NCBI RefSeq assembly: GCF_014641595.1
Contig: NZ_BMIA01000005.1
Coordinates: 62,001 to 126,000, forward strand
Direction of reading: 5' to 3'
DNA from: Dyadobacter endophyticus
Lineage (GTDB): Bacteria > Bacteroidota > Bacteroidia > Cytophagales > Spirosomataceae
Length of the DNA: 64,000 nucleotides
Made by a program: the position numbers and the translations under genes. Below are positions 27,855 to 36,868 of the stretch, piece by piece; position 1 is the first letter of the stretch; every line of letters starts with the position of its first letter. The notes beneath the pieces are model-generated. The model ran no database searches. It worked only from the letters and a program-made list of their open reading frames with translations, and had not been told where the DNA came from.

Positions 27855-27878
27855 CTCATTCACTCATTCACTCATTCA
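27855..27878. repeat. Three tandem copies of CTCATTCA just before the RND pump start
   Basis: An uninterrupted 8-bp x 3 repeat ends 5 bp upstream of the ATG at 27884, where the ribosome would bind. Confidence 0.85.
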
Positions 27879-27883
27879 ACATT

Positions 27884-30800
27884 ATGAAATTTAGCGAATA
27901 CAAAACCCTAAGCTTCACCAACTGGTGCGTAGAGAACAGGACGACGATCTACATCTTTACGTTCATCATCACCTTGGCGGGGTTCATGGTGTACAATAAC
28001 CTGCCGAAGGAGCAGTTCCCGGATATTAAGATCCCGCAGATCTACATTAATACGGTGTATTTCGGGACCGCGCCGGCCGATATCGAAAATACGATCAACA
28101 AACCGATCGAGAAGCAGCTCAAATCCCTCAACGGGGTCAAGAAGATCAAATCCAATGCATTGCAGGACGTTTCGGTAATCCTCGTCGAATTTACACCGGA
28201 TGTGGCCGTGGAGGTCGCATTGCAAAGGGTAAGAGATGCGGTGGATAAGGCCAAAACCGATTTGCCCCAAAATCTCGACTCCGGCCCGACGGCCCAGGAC
28301 GTGAACTTTTCCGAGTTCCCGATCATGAACGTCAACATTGCTGGTAATTATTCTTTGAAACAACTGAAAGAATATGCCGAAGACCTGCAGGACGGGATCG
28401 AAGCATTGCCTGAGATTACCCGCGTGGATATTCTCGGTGCATTGAACCGCGAGATCCAGATCAATGTGAACCTCGACCGGATGAAATCGACCGGCTTGAC
28501 ATTCTATGATGTTCAAACGGCGATCCAAAGTGAAAATATCAACGTTTCAGGCGGCGAGCTCAATGTGCAGGGCGTGCGTCGTACGCTGCGCGTGAAAGGC
28601 GAGTATACGAATGTAGCCGATATGGCGAACATACGCATACGCACGTCGACAGGCGCGACCGTGCGCCTGGGCGACATTGCCGAGGTAGCCGACAGCTTTG
28701 AAGAGCAACAGGATTTCGCCCGTCTGGCCAACAAATCTGTAATCACCTTGAACGTGATTAAACGTTCGGGGGAAAACCTTGTGGATGCAGCGGACAAAAT
28801 CGAAAACGTAATAGCCGATTTTAAAGAAAACCGCTTCCCTGCCGGTTTGGATGTCAAAATCACTGCCGACCAGTCGATACAAACGCGTGCGGACTTGCAT
28901 GATTTGATCAACACGGTTGTACTCGGCTTTATTTTCGTGGTACTGGTACTGATGTTCTTCATGGGTGTTCGCGACGCGATTTTCGTGGGTCTTTCGGTAC
29001 CATTATCTGCGTTGGTAGCCTTTGTACTAATGCCGATCATCGGTCCGATGGTAGGTACCGAATTTACACTGAATACCATTGTACTATTTGCATTCCTGCT
29101 CGGTATCGGGCTTGTGGTGGACGACGCCATTGTGGTAATCGAGAACACGCACCGCTTGTTCAACATGCATAAGGACTGGACGATCCAACAAGCAGTAAAA
29201 GCGGCTGCCGGTGAGGTATTTATCCCGGTACTTTCGGGTACACTCACAACCATCGCGCCATTCTTCCCGCTGCTCTTCTGGACGGGTATTGTCGGGGAAT
29301 TCATGAAGTTCATGCCGCTAACCCTCATTATCACCCTTGGGGCTTCGCTTTTCGTCGCTTATGTGATGAACCCGGTATTTGCGGTGTCGTTCATGGGTCG
29401 CCACGACGATGAGAAGGAAGCGCACGATACGAGTTTCAAGGCGATCCGTCGGCCGGTCATTATCCTCGCGGCTGCCGCGGCGATTGGCTATGCGATGGAC
29501 CGTGGTGTGGGTAATTTCTTTGTATTTATATTAATACTCTGGATTTTCAACCACTATATTCTGACGCCCCGTATTCTCGTCCCGTTCCAGGACAACTTGC
29601 TGCCTGCATTGAAAAACGGCTACCGCAAGCTTATCGACTGGCTGCTCAGAGGCTGGCGTCCGGTAGTGGCGATAGTGGGCGTATTTTGCCTGTTGATCTT
29701 CACATTCGTGCTTACCGGTATCGTACAACCACAAGTCCTGTTTTTCCCAAGCGGCGACCCGGATTACGTGTACGTTTATAACAAATTACCGATCGGTACC
29801 GATGCCCGCGTCACCGACTCTGTGACCAAGATCATCGAAAAGCGTGTTTTTGATGTTTTGGAAAAAGAAAAAGCAATGGATATGGTAAACTCCGTGATTG
29901 CCAACGTAGGTAAAAACGCCGGTGATCCATACAATCCCGACCGCTCGGCAACACCACACAAATCGAAAGTGACTGTTGCGTTTGTATATGGGACCGAACG
30001 TGGTGGTAGGTCGTCCGAAGCGATCCTACGCAAGATCCGCGATGCGGTTGCCGGCATTCCGGGCGCCGAAATCTCCGTGGAACGCGAAGCGGTGGGACCG
30101 CCTACTGGTAAACCTATTTCGATCGAAATTTCCGGTGATGAATTTGAGGTACTTCAAAAACTGGAAAAAGACGTACTGAAAAAGGTGCAGGATTCGGGTA
30201 TTGAGGGTATCGATCAGCTCCGCTCCGACCTCGTCACCAACAAACCCGAGATCGTCATCGATATCGACCGAGAAAAGGCGCAGCGCGAAGGCATCAGCTC
30301 GCAGCAGATCGCATTGGCAGTTCGTACGGCATTGTTCGGTTTGGAAGTTTCCAAATTCCGCGACGACAAGGATGAATATCCGATTATGGTAAGGTTGGAA
30401 AAAGACGATCGTGAGCAGATCGAGAAGCTGTTGAGCCTTAATGTCGTTTACCGCGACATGAATATGGGCGGTGCATTGCGTCAGGTACCTATTACTTCCG
30501 TCGCGAATATCCATTACTCGACCACTTTCAGCCAGATCAACCGCCAGGATCAGCGCCGCATCGTTACTTTGGGCTCCGACGTCCTGCCAGGCTACAATGC
30601 GAATGAGATCGTGGCACAGATCCAGACCCTGATCCAGGAAATGGAGGTACCGAACGGCTACATTATCAAAATGGGCGGTGAGCAGGAAGAACAGGCTGAG
30701 TCTATGGCGTTCCTTGGAACCGCATTTGGCGCCGCGATTATGTTGATTTACCTCATCCTCGCCACACAATTCAACTCGGTGATCAAGCCATTCATCATCT

Positions 30801-31315
30801 TCTTCACGATCGTTCTTTCGCTGATCGGGGTATTGCTGGGCTTCATTATTTTCAATAAGGATTTCTCGATTATCATGTCGGGTGTGGGTATTATCGCATT
30901 GGCTGGTATTGTGGTGAAAAACGGTATTCTCCTCATCGAGTTCATCGAGGAGCTCCGAGGGCGCGGGTATCCTATGCGCGAGGCCATCATCGAAGGCGGG
31001 GCGATACGTCTGACGCCCGTATTGCTCACGGCTTCCGCCGCTGTACTCGGTCTTGTACCGCTTGCATTGGGTATCACCGTCGATTTTGTAGGCCTTTTCC
31101 GTGATCTTGAACCTCACCTGATTGTCGGCGGCCCAAGCTCCGTCTTCTGGAACATCCTCGCCTGGACGATCATTTTCGGTCTCACATTCTCTACCCTGCT
31201 GACACTCATTATGGTACCGTGTATGTATTACGTCAATGAACGCATCCGCGACAAATGGTTCCGCAAGGGCAAGGTCGAAGTCGTGAACCCGGATTGGCAG
31301 AACGAGAGCATCTAG
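27884..31315 (+). CDS. RND-family inner-membrane efflux pump (AcrB/HAE1 type)
   Basis: 1143-residue proton-driven pump with twelve expected transmembrane helices in two repeats separated by large periplasmic loops. Diagnostic segments are GIGLVVDDAIVVIENTHR in TM4 with the Asp pair that relays protons, and GIIALAGIVVKNGILLIEFIEE in TM10. An extra segment around residues 505-600 contains two additional hydrophobic stretches (RPVIILAAAAAIGYAMD and FFVFILILWIF), making it about 100 residues longer than AcrB. Substrates are unknown. Confidence 0.92.
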   Translation: MKFSEYKTLSFTNWCVENRTTIYIFTFIITLAGFMVYNNLPKEQFPDIKIPQIYINTVYFGTAPADIENTINKPIEKQLKSLNGVKKIKSNALQDVSVILVEFTPDVAVEVALQRVRDAVDKAKTDLPQNLDSGPTAQDVNFSEFPIMNVNIAGNYSLKQLKEYAEDLQDGIEALPEITRVDILGALNREIQINVNLDRMKSTGLTFYDVQTAIQSENINVSGGELNVQGVRRTLRVKGEYTNVADMANIRIRTSTGATVRLGDIAEVADSFEEQQDFARLANKSVITLNVIKRSGENLVDAADKIENVIADFKENRFPAGLDVKITADQSIQTRADLHDLINTVVLGFIFVVLVLMFFMGVRDAIFVGLSVPLSALVAFVLMPIIGPMVGTEFTLNTIVLFAFLLGIGLVVDDAIVVIENTHRLFNMHKDWTIQQAVKAAAGEVFIPVLSGTLTTIAPFFPLLFWTGIVGEFMKFMPLTLIITLGASLFVAYVMNPVFAVSFMGRHDDEKEAHDTSFKAIRRPVIILAAAAAIGYAMDRGVGNFFVFILILWIFNHYILTPRILVPFQDNLLPALKNGYRKLIDWLLRGWRPVVAIVGVFCLLIFTFVLTGIVQPQVLFFPSGDPDYVYVYNKLPIGTDARVTDSVTKIIEKRVFDVLEKEKAMDMVNSVIANVGKNAGDPYNPDRSATPHKSKVTVAFVYGTERGGRSSEAILRKIRDAVAGIPGAEISVEREAVGPPTGKPISIEISGDEFEVLQKLEKDVLKKVQDSGIEGIDQLRSDLVTNKPEIVIDIDREKAQREGISSQQIALAVRTALFGLEVSKFRDDKDEYPIMVRLEKDDREQIEKLLSLNVVYRDMNMGGALRQVPITSVANIHYSTTFSQINRQDQRRIVTLGSDVLPGYNANEIVAQIQTLIQEMEVPNGYIIKMGGEQEEQAESMAFLGTAFGAAIMLIYLILATQFNSVIKPFIIFFTIVLSLIGVLLGFIIFNKDFSIIMSGVGIIALAGIVVKNGILLIEFIEELRGRGYPMREAIIEGGAIRLTPVLLTASAAVLGLVPLALGITVDFVGLFRDLEPHLIVGGPSSVFWNILAWTIIFGLTFSTLLTLIMVPCMYYVNERIRDKWFRKGKVEVVNPDWQNESI

Positions 31316-31328
31316 ACAAAAGGCACGT

Positions 31329-31382
31329 TTATTGTTCATTTCGGGTCATATCAATTTTTTTTCAACCCGAAATGAACAATAA
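31329..31382 (+). terminator. Strong hairpin after the RND pump gene
   Basis: Perfect 18-bp inverted repeat (TTATTGTTCATTTCGGGT and complement) with an 18-nt loop, 13 bp after the pump stop. The T-run lies in the loop, not after the stem, so factor-independent termination is less certain. Confidence 0.55.
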
Positions 31383-31395
31383 TCCAAAACATTCT

Positions 31396-31403
31396 TAGAT
31401 TTG
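31396..31403 (+). promoter_or_regulatory. -7 element of the tRNA-Pro promoter
   Basis: TAGATTTG matches TAnnTTTG and lies 37 bp before the tRNA 5' end. No clear TTG -33 element. Confidence 0.55.
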
Positions 31404-31440
31404 CAACCCCAAAGAATACGGCAGAGCAATCTGCAAAGTT

Positions 31441-31514
31441 CGGGATGTAGCGCAGCCCGGTAGCGCACTAGCATGGGGTGCTAGGGGTCGCAAGTTCGAA
31501 TCTTGTCATCCCGA
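31441..31514 (+). tRNA. tRNA-Pro (anticodon GGG)
   Basis: A complete 74-nt cloverleaf can be drawn: acceptor CGGGATG/CATCCCG with discriminator A, D arm GCGC...GCGC, anticodon stem CTAGC/GCTAG with loop ATGGGGT (anticodon GGG), and T arm GCAAG-TTCGAAT-CTTGT. The CCA end is not encoded. Its 3' half is the integration target of the element that follows: everything from the first anticodon-loop base onward is repeated at 57525. The integrated copy keeps the tRNA intact. Confidence 0.95.
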
Positions 31515-31522
31515 CATTGATT
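31473..31522 (+). repeat. attL: 50-bp direct repeat within tRNA-Pro
   Basis: Identical over 50 bp to 57525-57574, beginning exactly at the anticodon loop and ending 8 bp beyond the tRNA. Confidence 0.93.
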
Positions 31523-31525
31523 ATC

Positions 31526-31560
31526 AGCCACTTACGATGAAAATTGTGAGTGGCTTTTTT
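31526..31560 (+). terminator. tRNA-Pro terminator (left copy)
   Basis: AGCCACTTAC and GTGAGTGGCT pair as a hairpin followed by six T. Related hairpins follow the two other att copies at 57577 and 59310. Confidence 0.85.
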
Positions 31561-31563
31561 CTT

Positions 31564-31585
31564 AGGTCGAACATAGGTCGAACAT
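31564..31585 (+). repeat. Tandem 11-bp repeat AGGTCGAACAT x2, left end
   Basis: Two perfect adjacent copies just inside the left att. The same tandem pair occurs at 57388-57409 near the right end and a single copy at 57616-57626. Likely arm-type sites for integrase or excisionase. Confidence 0.8.
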
Positions 31586-32157
31586 TTTTCTTGGGAATCA
31601 TTGAGTTTTTCTGAGTTCCTCCAACTCATTATCTCCAATTTTTAGACTTGACTTCTCCGATATAGGCTTAGAAATCAAAAATCGAAGACATTTCAAGATA
31701 TCCCTCAAAGTAATCGACTAGCTCCGCAAATCGAATATCATAGAACGGCCACGGTATTTATTATCTCAACCTGATTACGATATATGGCCCAGGTTTTCAA
31801 TTCCAGTAGCATATGCCTTCATTTTGGGGTAAATTTTTGGCACTGCAATGATTTGCCTGAGATTTAGTTGTCATAGCCCCCGAGAACAACGCCCAATCCC
31901 GTGATCAGTAATGTAATTTTATCGTATTAGTCTTTGAGTGTCTGCAAAGGTTATCCTCAACAATTAGAAAGATCCTTCCATTTTTCTTTCATCCGCCTGA
32001 CCGGAGAGCCGATACGAACCGCTTCCATTTTGCAAGAGCAGATCATTTCTATTCAAGAGTGGACAACATATGTATCGGTGACTCAATTGTTGCAAATTTG
32101 AAAAGACAAATTAGGTTGTTAACTTAATTGATCTGAATCAGCTCGCAATAAAAAATC
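31586..32157. other. Left-end non-coding region of the element
   Basis: About 570 bp before the first cargo gene with no credible gene or obvious repeat. It should contain the promoter for the plus-strand glycosyltransferase/permease genes. Confidence 0.5.
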
Positions 32158-33612
32158 ATGTCTCACAACAGCTCCACACCAAAAAACAATTTGCTCATCA
32201 TTCCAGCTTCCATAAAAAGCCACGTAATACCCGCATTTTCCATCGCCGAAAAACTCAAATTGAGATTTAAAGTTCATTTCGCCTTAGCAGACGAAGAGTT
32301 GCGCCACCTGGTTAGAGAAAATGGATACATATCCATTGAGGATGATCCATTTCGCGCGGCAACCTGTATGGAATGGACTTTCGTAGCCAAGCACAAAGGA
32401 AAAACCAGTTTCAAAAACATCGCAATTGCTTATCTGTCAAATATCATTTATAAGCACCGAAAAAAAACGATGTCTCTATTGATAGAATCCGTAAACCCAT
32501 CCGTTGTAATTATTGATATTTTTAACATTACCGATTACCCTATTCTGTTTTCGTCGCATCCTGAATTAAAAATATTGTTCTACAACCCGATGCTTTCTAC
32601 CTATAAAGTAAATGGGATACCGGCCGTCAATGAGGGAAACTGGGAACAAGAAGCCCCAATGGATAATCCATTCATATATAAGCCACTGGACTGGTTTCAG
32701 GGTTTTCGCCCGTTCGTACAGGAACTGCTGCATTGGGTCCTTCCCTACCAGTTCAGACGCCTGGTCCATGATTCCGGCATCGGCAATAAAGAGGTTAACT
32801 ATACAACGTTTGGTGCAATTTTTGAGAACGTCCCTGAATTGATACTCGCACCCGCAGAATTAGAATTCTCTCAAAAAAACCGACGCCAAAATCAATACTA
32901 TCTGGGCTTGTGTATCGATACAAACCGTAACGATGCGAACGCAGCTGACGACTTTCAGAACAAATGGACAAATATCCTATGTAAAAAGGAAACAGGAAAA
33001 AGGATCGTATATTGCAGTTTTGGGACGTACTATAATGCGTCTAATCAAGTATTGGGAGCTTTTTTATTAAAGCTATTGGAAGCCATTACAAAAATTGCCA
33101 ATATACAGTTGATCTGCTCCGTGCACGGTTCGCTCATTAATAAAACAGGAATTTCACCAGACCAGTATGGAGAGGACATTCACATATTTAACTACGTACC
33201 CCAATTGGCTGTATTGCGAGAGGCCTGTCTGCATATTTCGCATGGTGGACTAGGATCTGTTAAAGAGAGTATCTGCTATGGGGTCCCTATGTTAATCTAT
33301 CCGCTCGATTTATTACATGACCAAAGCGGCAATAGCTCAAAAGTAGAATATCATGGAATAGGCCTAGCAGGAAATATGGAACTCGATCAAGTACCGGATA
33401 TACAAAATAAAATAAGTAAATTGCTAACCAACGAATCTTTCCTAGATTCAATTCTACTCCTACGGAAAACGATTGAAAGCAACGAGTCTTACTCAGAGAA
33501 TTACCTTACCAAGTTGTTTACAAACAAATTCGGTATTCAGCATGAAGCCGATTTACCTCAGGCACAGCTGTTTTTGGGGCAACCTGATGATGGCCAGAAT
33601 CGTAAAAAGTAA
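32158..33612 (+). CDS. UGT-like (GT1) glycosyltransferase
   Basis: 484-residue GT-B fold enzyme. The acceptor half begins with LLIIPASIKSHVIPAFSIAEKL, typical of macrolide/UGT-type transferases. The donor-binding signature HISHGGLGSVKESICYGVPM near residue 360 contains the conserved His-Gly-Gly and is followed by PLDLLHDQSGNSSKVE. It probably glycosylates a small molecule or peptide from a nucleotide sugar in the cytoplasm. It is the first cargo gene and lies 6 bp before the permease gene, so the two form an operon. It might modify the peptide products or provide self-protection; there is no direct evidence for either. Confidence 0.82.
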   Translation: MSHNSSTPKNNLLIIPASIKSHVIPAFSIAEKLKLRFKVHFALADEELRHLVRENGYISIEDDPFRAATCMEWTFVAKHKGKTSFKNIAIAYLSNIIYKHRKKTMSLLIESVNPSVVIIDIFNITDYPILFSSHPELKILFYNPMLSTYKVNGIPAVNEGNWEQEAPMDNPFIYKPLDWFQGFRPFVQELLHWVLPYQFRRLVHDSGIGNKEVNYTTFGAIFENVPELILAPAELEFSQKNRRQNQYYLGLCIDTNRNDANAADDFQNKWTNILCKKETGKRIVYCSFGTYYNASNQVLGAFLLKLLEAITKIANIQLICSVHGSLINKTGISPDQYGEDIHIFNYVPQLAVLREACLHISHGGLGSVKESICYGVPMLIYPLDLLHDQSGNSSKVEYHGIGLAGNMELDQVPDIQNKISKLLTNESFLDSILLLRKTIESNESYSENYLTKLFTNKFGIQHEADLPQAQLFLGQPDDGQNRKK

Positions 33613-33618
33613 TCAACT

Positions 33619-36039
33619 ATGCTAAATAACTATTTCAAAATAGCCAGTAGAAGATTTTCAAAAGACTGGATACACTCGCTAATTAACGTCATGGGGATTG
33701 CCATGGCATTTTGTTCTGCAATTCTGCTGTTTCTCACTGCAAATTTTGAATGGAGCTATGATGATTTTCATCACGCTAAAAACAGCATTTACAGACTGTC
33801 TCTGAAGGAATCTCTAGCCGATGGGCAGGTATTTAGCACCAAGATGCCAGTTCCAATGATGCAAAACTTAAAACTAGCTCATCCGGATGCCATTCAACAA
33901 GCAACACGGTATAAAGAAGGCTCGACTCAGGTGAAGTGGAAAGACAAAGTTTTCAACAAAAGTGTACAGTATGTTGATCCCGATTTCTTAAAAATGTTTT
34001 CGTTTCGACTAATAGATGGTAATACAAATTCCGCGCTCGACGATCCAAGCAGTATCATTCTCAGCCAACAAATTGCAAGTTCAATTTTCGGCGCCAATCC
34101 ACCTATGGGCGAAGTTCTTACGCTAAACTTAAATGGCAAACAGCAACCATTTGTTGTACGGGGAATATTAGAGACACCCCCTGCCAACTCCTCCATTTCG
34201 GCAGATGCTTTGATCCGCTTCGAAAACGAGCCTTACTACCACATGGATTTAAACGACTGGAACGTACGTACACATCAAGTTTATGTACGCCTGAATGATC
34301 AAACAACTGCGTCCGCATTCGAAAAAAATGCCCGGACATTTATGCAGCGAACCTATATCAACTATATTGAGAATGCTCGCAGCAATGGTCTGGCGCCGGA
34401 CAGCGAAGGACAGTACATCAGTTTGCATACCACGCCATTACAGGGTGTGCATTTCTATCAGCTTTCAGAAGACAACAAATCAATAAACCCTGTATATCCG
34501 AAAGTACTACTGGGAATCAGTATCTTAGTGATGTTAATTGCATATGTCAATTATATCAATTTGACGACCTCCAATACCATGTCCCGGGCAAAGGAAGTCG
34601 GGATTCGAAAATACCTGGGAGCAAAAAAAGACCATCTGATTTTCCAGTTCTGGGGTGAGGCCTCCATTGTCTGTTGTTCCGGAATGTTATTGGGAGGCAT
34701 ATTGTCCGTGTTACTGCTACCAGTCTATAACAGTCAATTTAACCTCAACTTGTCCTATTCCCAATTCATACGGCCAGAAGTAATTTGGACGATAATTCTG
34801 TTTTTCCTGGTGACTACATTATTCGTCGGCTTCTATCCGGCGATAGTTGCTTCCAGATTCAATGTTCTTGAGATTTTGAAAGGAAAAGTAAGTAATAAGA
34901 TAAAGGTCAGCGTCGTAAACCATGGAATGCTGGTTGTCCAATTCACTATCTCAATCTTCCTGATAACAAGCACCTTGGTTATTAATCAACAAGTCAAACT
35001 ATTACAAAATAAGCCGCTGGGTTATAACCGTACAGAGGTAATCAGCATTCCGGTTGGTTACGAGATTGACGGGTACAAACTACTCGATGCCATGCGATTA
35101 AGGCTCGCCAATTATCCTCAGTTCGTCAGCATAACCGGTGCCGACCTGAACCTTGGCAAAGGCAAAGACGAAACTAGCCGGCAATCGAAATACGGATTTA
35201 CCATACAAGGAAAGAAAGTCCTGACCAATGCACTCAATGTGGATTTCGACTACCCTGAAACGCTGGGGTTGGAGTTCATTGCCGGAAGAAGCTTCGACAA
35301 AAAGTACTCAACAGATTCAACACAATCTTGTATTATCAATCAGGCAATGGCCAGCCAACTAGGCCTTAAATCCCCTATCGGAACCCAATTACCGCTGAAT
35401 GGAGGAAAGACAATTATAGGCGTAGTCAAAGACTATAATTTCTCATCCCTGCATTCGGAGATTGAGCCGATTACAATCCTGTTCAACAAGCCTTTTGGTC
35501 TCTCCTATTTATTCGTAAGGATACGCCCTAACAGTTCATCCATCGCCACCATGAAATTGCTGGAAAAGGAGTATTTGAATTTGGCCCCGAAATCCGAGTT
35601 TTTAGGGTCCTTTCTAGAAGACAATGTAAACAAACAGTATGAGAAGGAATTACGAATTTATCGTATCTTCTCGACGGCTTCCATCATAGCCATATTACTG
35701 TCTTGTTTCGGCCTTTTTGCTATGTCACTATTAAACATTCAACAAAGGACAAAAGAAATTGGTGTACGAAAAGTGCTTGGTGCCAGTGTTTACAGCATTT
35801 TAGCATTGATCTCAAGAGACTTTGTCAAACTGGTCTTGATCGCTATCTTGCTTGCATCCCCACTAGCTTACTATGGAATGTCCGAGTGGTTACAAGGATT
35901 TCCCTACCGAATCCATATTCAATGGTGGATATTCGTACTTTCAGGAGTCATAGCCCTCGCCATTGTACTCATGACCATCACATTACACAGTATAAAGGCG
36001 GCCTCGGCAAATCCGATAAAAGCCGTTAAAGGAGAGTGA
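33619..36039 (+). CDS. FtsX/MacB-type ABC transporter permease
   Basis: 806 residues with the architecture of large Bacteroidota permeases: TM at about 20-45, a MacB periplasmic domain, a three-helix FtsX block (SRAKEVGIRKYLGAKK near residue 325), another TM/periplasmic domain, and a second FtsX block (QQRTKEIGVRKVLGASVYSI near residue 710). No ATPase gene is adjacent, so it would need an ATPase encoded elsewhere or the NBD of another system. Such permeases often export or confer resistance to peptides, which would fit an immunity role in a RiPP element. Confidence 0.88.
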   Translation: MLNNYFKIASRRFSKDWIHSLINVMGIAMAFCSAILLFLTANFEWSYDDFHHAKNSIYRLSLKESLADGQVFSTKMPVPMMQNLKLAHPDAIQQATRYKEGSTQVKWKDKVFNKSVQYVDPDFLKMFSFRLIDGNTNSALDDPSSIILSQQIASSIFGANPPMGEVLTLNLNGKQQPFVVRGILETPPANSSISADALIRFENEPYYHMDLNDWNVRTHQVYVRLNDQTTASAFEKNARTFMQRTYINYIENARSNGLAPDSEGQYISLHTTPLQGVHFYQLSEDNKSINPVYPKVLLGISILVMLIAYVNYINLTTSNTMSRAKEVGIRKYLGAKKDHLIFQFWGEASIVCCSGMLLGGILSVLLLPVYNSQFNLNLSYSQFIRPEVIWTIILFFLVTTLFVGFYPAIVASRFNVLEILKGKVSNKIKVSVVNHGMLVVQFTISIFLITSTLVINQQVKLLQNKPLGYNRTEVISIPVGYEIDGYKLLDAMRLRLANYPQFVSITGADLNLGKGKDETSRQSKYGFTIQGKKVLTNALNVDFDYPETLGLEFIAGRSFDKKYSTDSTQSCIINQAMASQLGLKSPIGTQLPLNGGKTIIGVVKDYNFSSLHSEIEPITILFNKPFGLSYLFVRIRPNSSSIATMKLLEKEYLNLAPKSEFLGSFLEDNVNKQYEKELRIYRIFSTASIIAILLSCFGLFAMSLLNIQQRTKEIGVRKVLGASVYSILALISRDFVKLVLIAILLASPLAYYGMSEWLQGFPYRIHIQWWIFVLSGVIALAIVLMTITLHSIKAASANPIKAVKGE

Positions 36040-36064
36040 ATATTAGCCCGATAGGCACGTTTTT

Positions 36065-36838
36065 CTAGTTGACAAATGATGTGAACGGTGCTAGCAGCAT
36101 CGCAGACTTCATTACCGGGCCATTAAAGTGAAGGTGAAGTGGATGCGTACCGGTAAGGCGGTTGAAAATTGTCAATTCGCCAAAATCGAAGTCTTCCAAA
36201 ATTATATCCATTTCTCTTGTAGCGATTGCCTTTTTTTCAATTTCATTCGAATGGAAAAGAAATTGATCTACTGTTTGCATCGTCGTTGGGAAGGTTTGAA
36301 ATAGCTCGCATTCTGTGTCTAATACAATCTTAGGACTCATTCCTTCCAAAAAAAGCTTCGTCCACAAATATTGGTTGCTGTACTCAAACTCATCGTACAA
36401 TAATGAGCTCCTGATCTGTTCGATACAGTTCAGGGCAATGAGCAAATCTGAAACCCTGCCAATAATCCCACCGGAATTCAAGAACCGATAGGGCGTATTT
36501 CCGGACGGATACTGAGATTCGAGGGTAGAATCGGGATAACACGTCCGCTCCGCCGACACGACTACCGATCTATCCGGCACGATCCTTTGATAACGTTCCA
36601 TGATTTCTTGCTCGCCACCTGTAACAATCACGTCATAGCCGTCGGAAAACAGGATTACCTCATCTTCCGGAAAGCCTTCAATAGCGTTTCTCAAATGAAA
36701 ATCCTTAGCCCTATGACTATTCCATGAGCCTTTGTGCACGATTGTAATTAAGTCGATTTGATTTTTATTGCAGGATGCTTTGAGCGCATGCCTGTACCCA
36801 ACATCATTCTCGTCCGAAATACATGTCACGATTTTCAT
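36065..36838 (-). CDS. PLOD/procollagen-type glycosyltransferase
   Basis: 257 residues resembling the glycosyltransferase domain of lysyl hydroxylases (PLOD) and procollagen galactosyltransferases. Matches in order: VILFSDGYDVIVTGG (metal-binding DxxD-type motif, about residues 60-75), the segment SAERTCYPD, RFLNSGGIIG (about 115-125), the LDTECELFQTF segment and HFNGP near the C-terminus. In animals the enzyme adds sugar to hydroxylysine of collagen. Here it is the last gene of a RiPP operon that also encodes a candidate oxygenase, so it may glycosylate a hydroxylated residue of the precursor at 39869-40012. Confidence 0.82.
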   Translation of the reverse strand: MKIVTCISDENDVGYRHALKASCNKNQIDLITIVHKGSWNSHRAKDFHLRNAIEGFPEDEVILFSDGYDVIVTGGEQEIMERYQRIVPDRSVVVSAERTCYPDSTLESQYPSGNTPYRFLNSGGIIGRVSDLLIALNCIEQIRSSLLYDEFEYSNQYLWTKLFLEGMSPKIVLDTECELFQTFPTTMQTVDQFLFHSNEIEKKAIATREMDIILEDFDFGELTIFNRLTGTHPLHLHFNGPVMKSAMLLAPFTSFVN

Positions 36839-36868
36839 CCTTACTTTCCCTATACGTGAAAATAAATA

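Noticed and set aside
30026..31339. 437-codon open frame on the minus strand across the RND pump gene
   Set aside because: Antisense shadow of a well-conserved pump gene; composition is His/Asp/Arg-rich without any domain.
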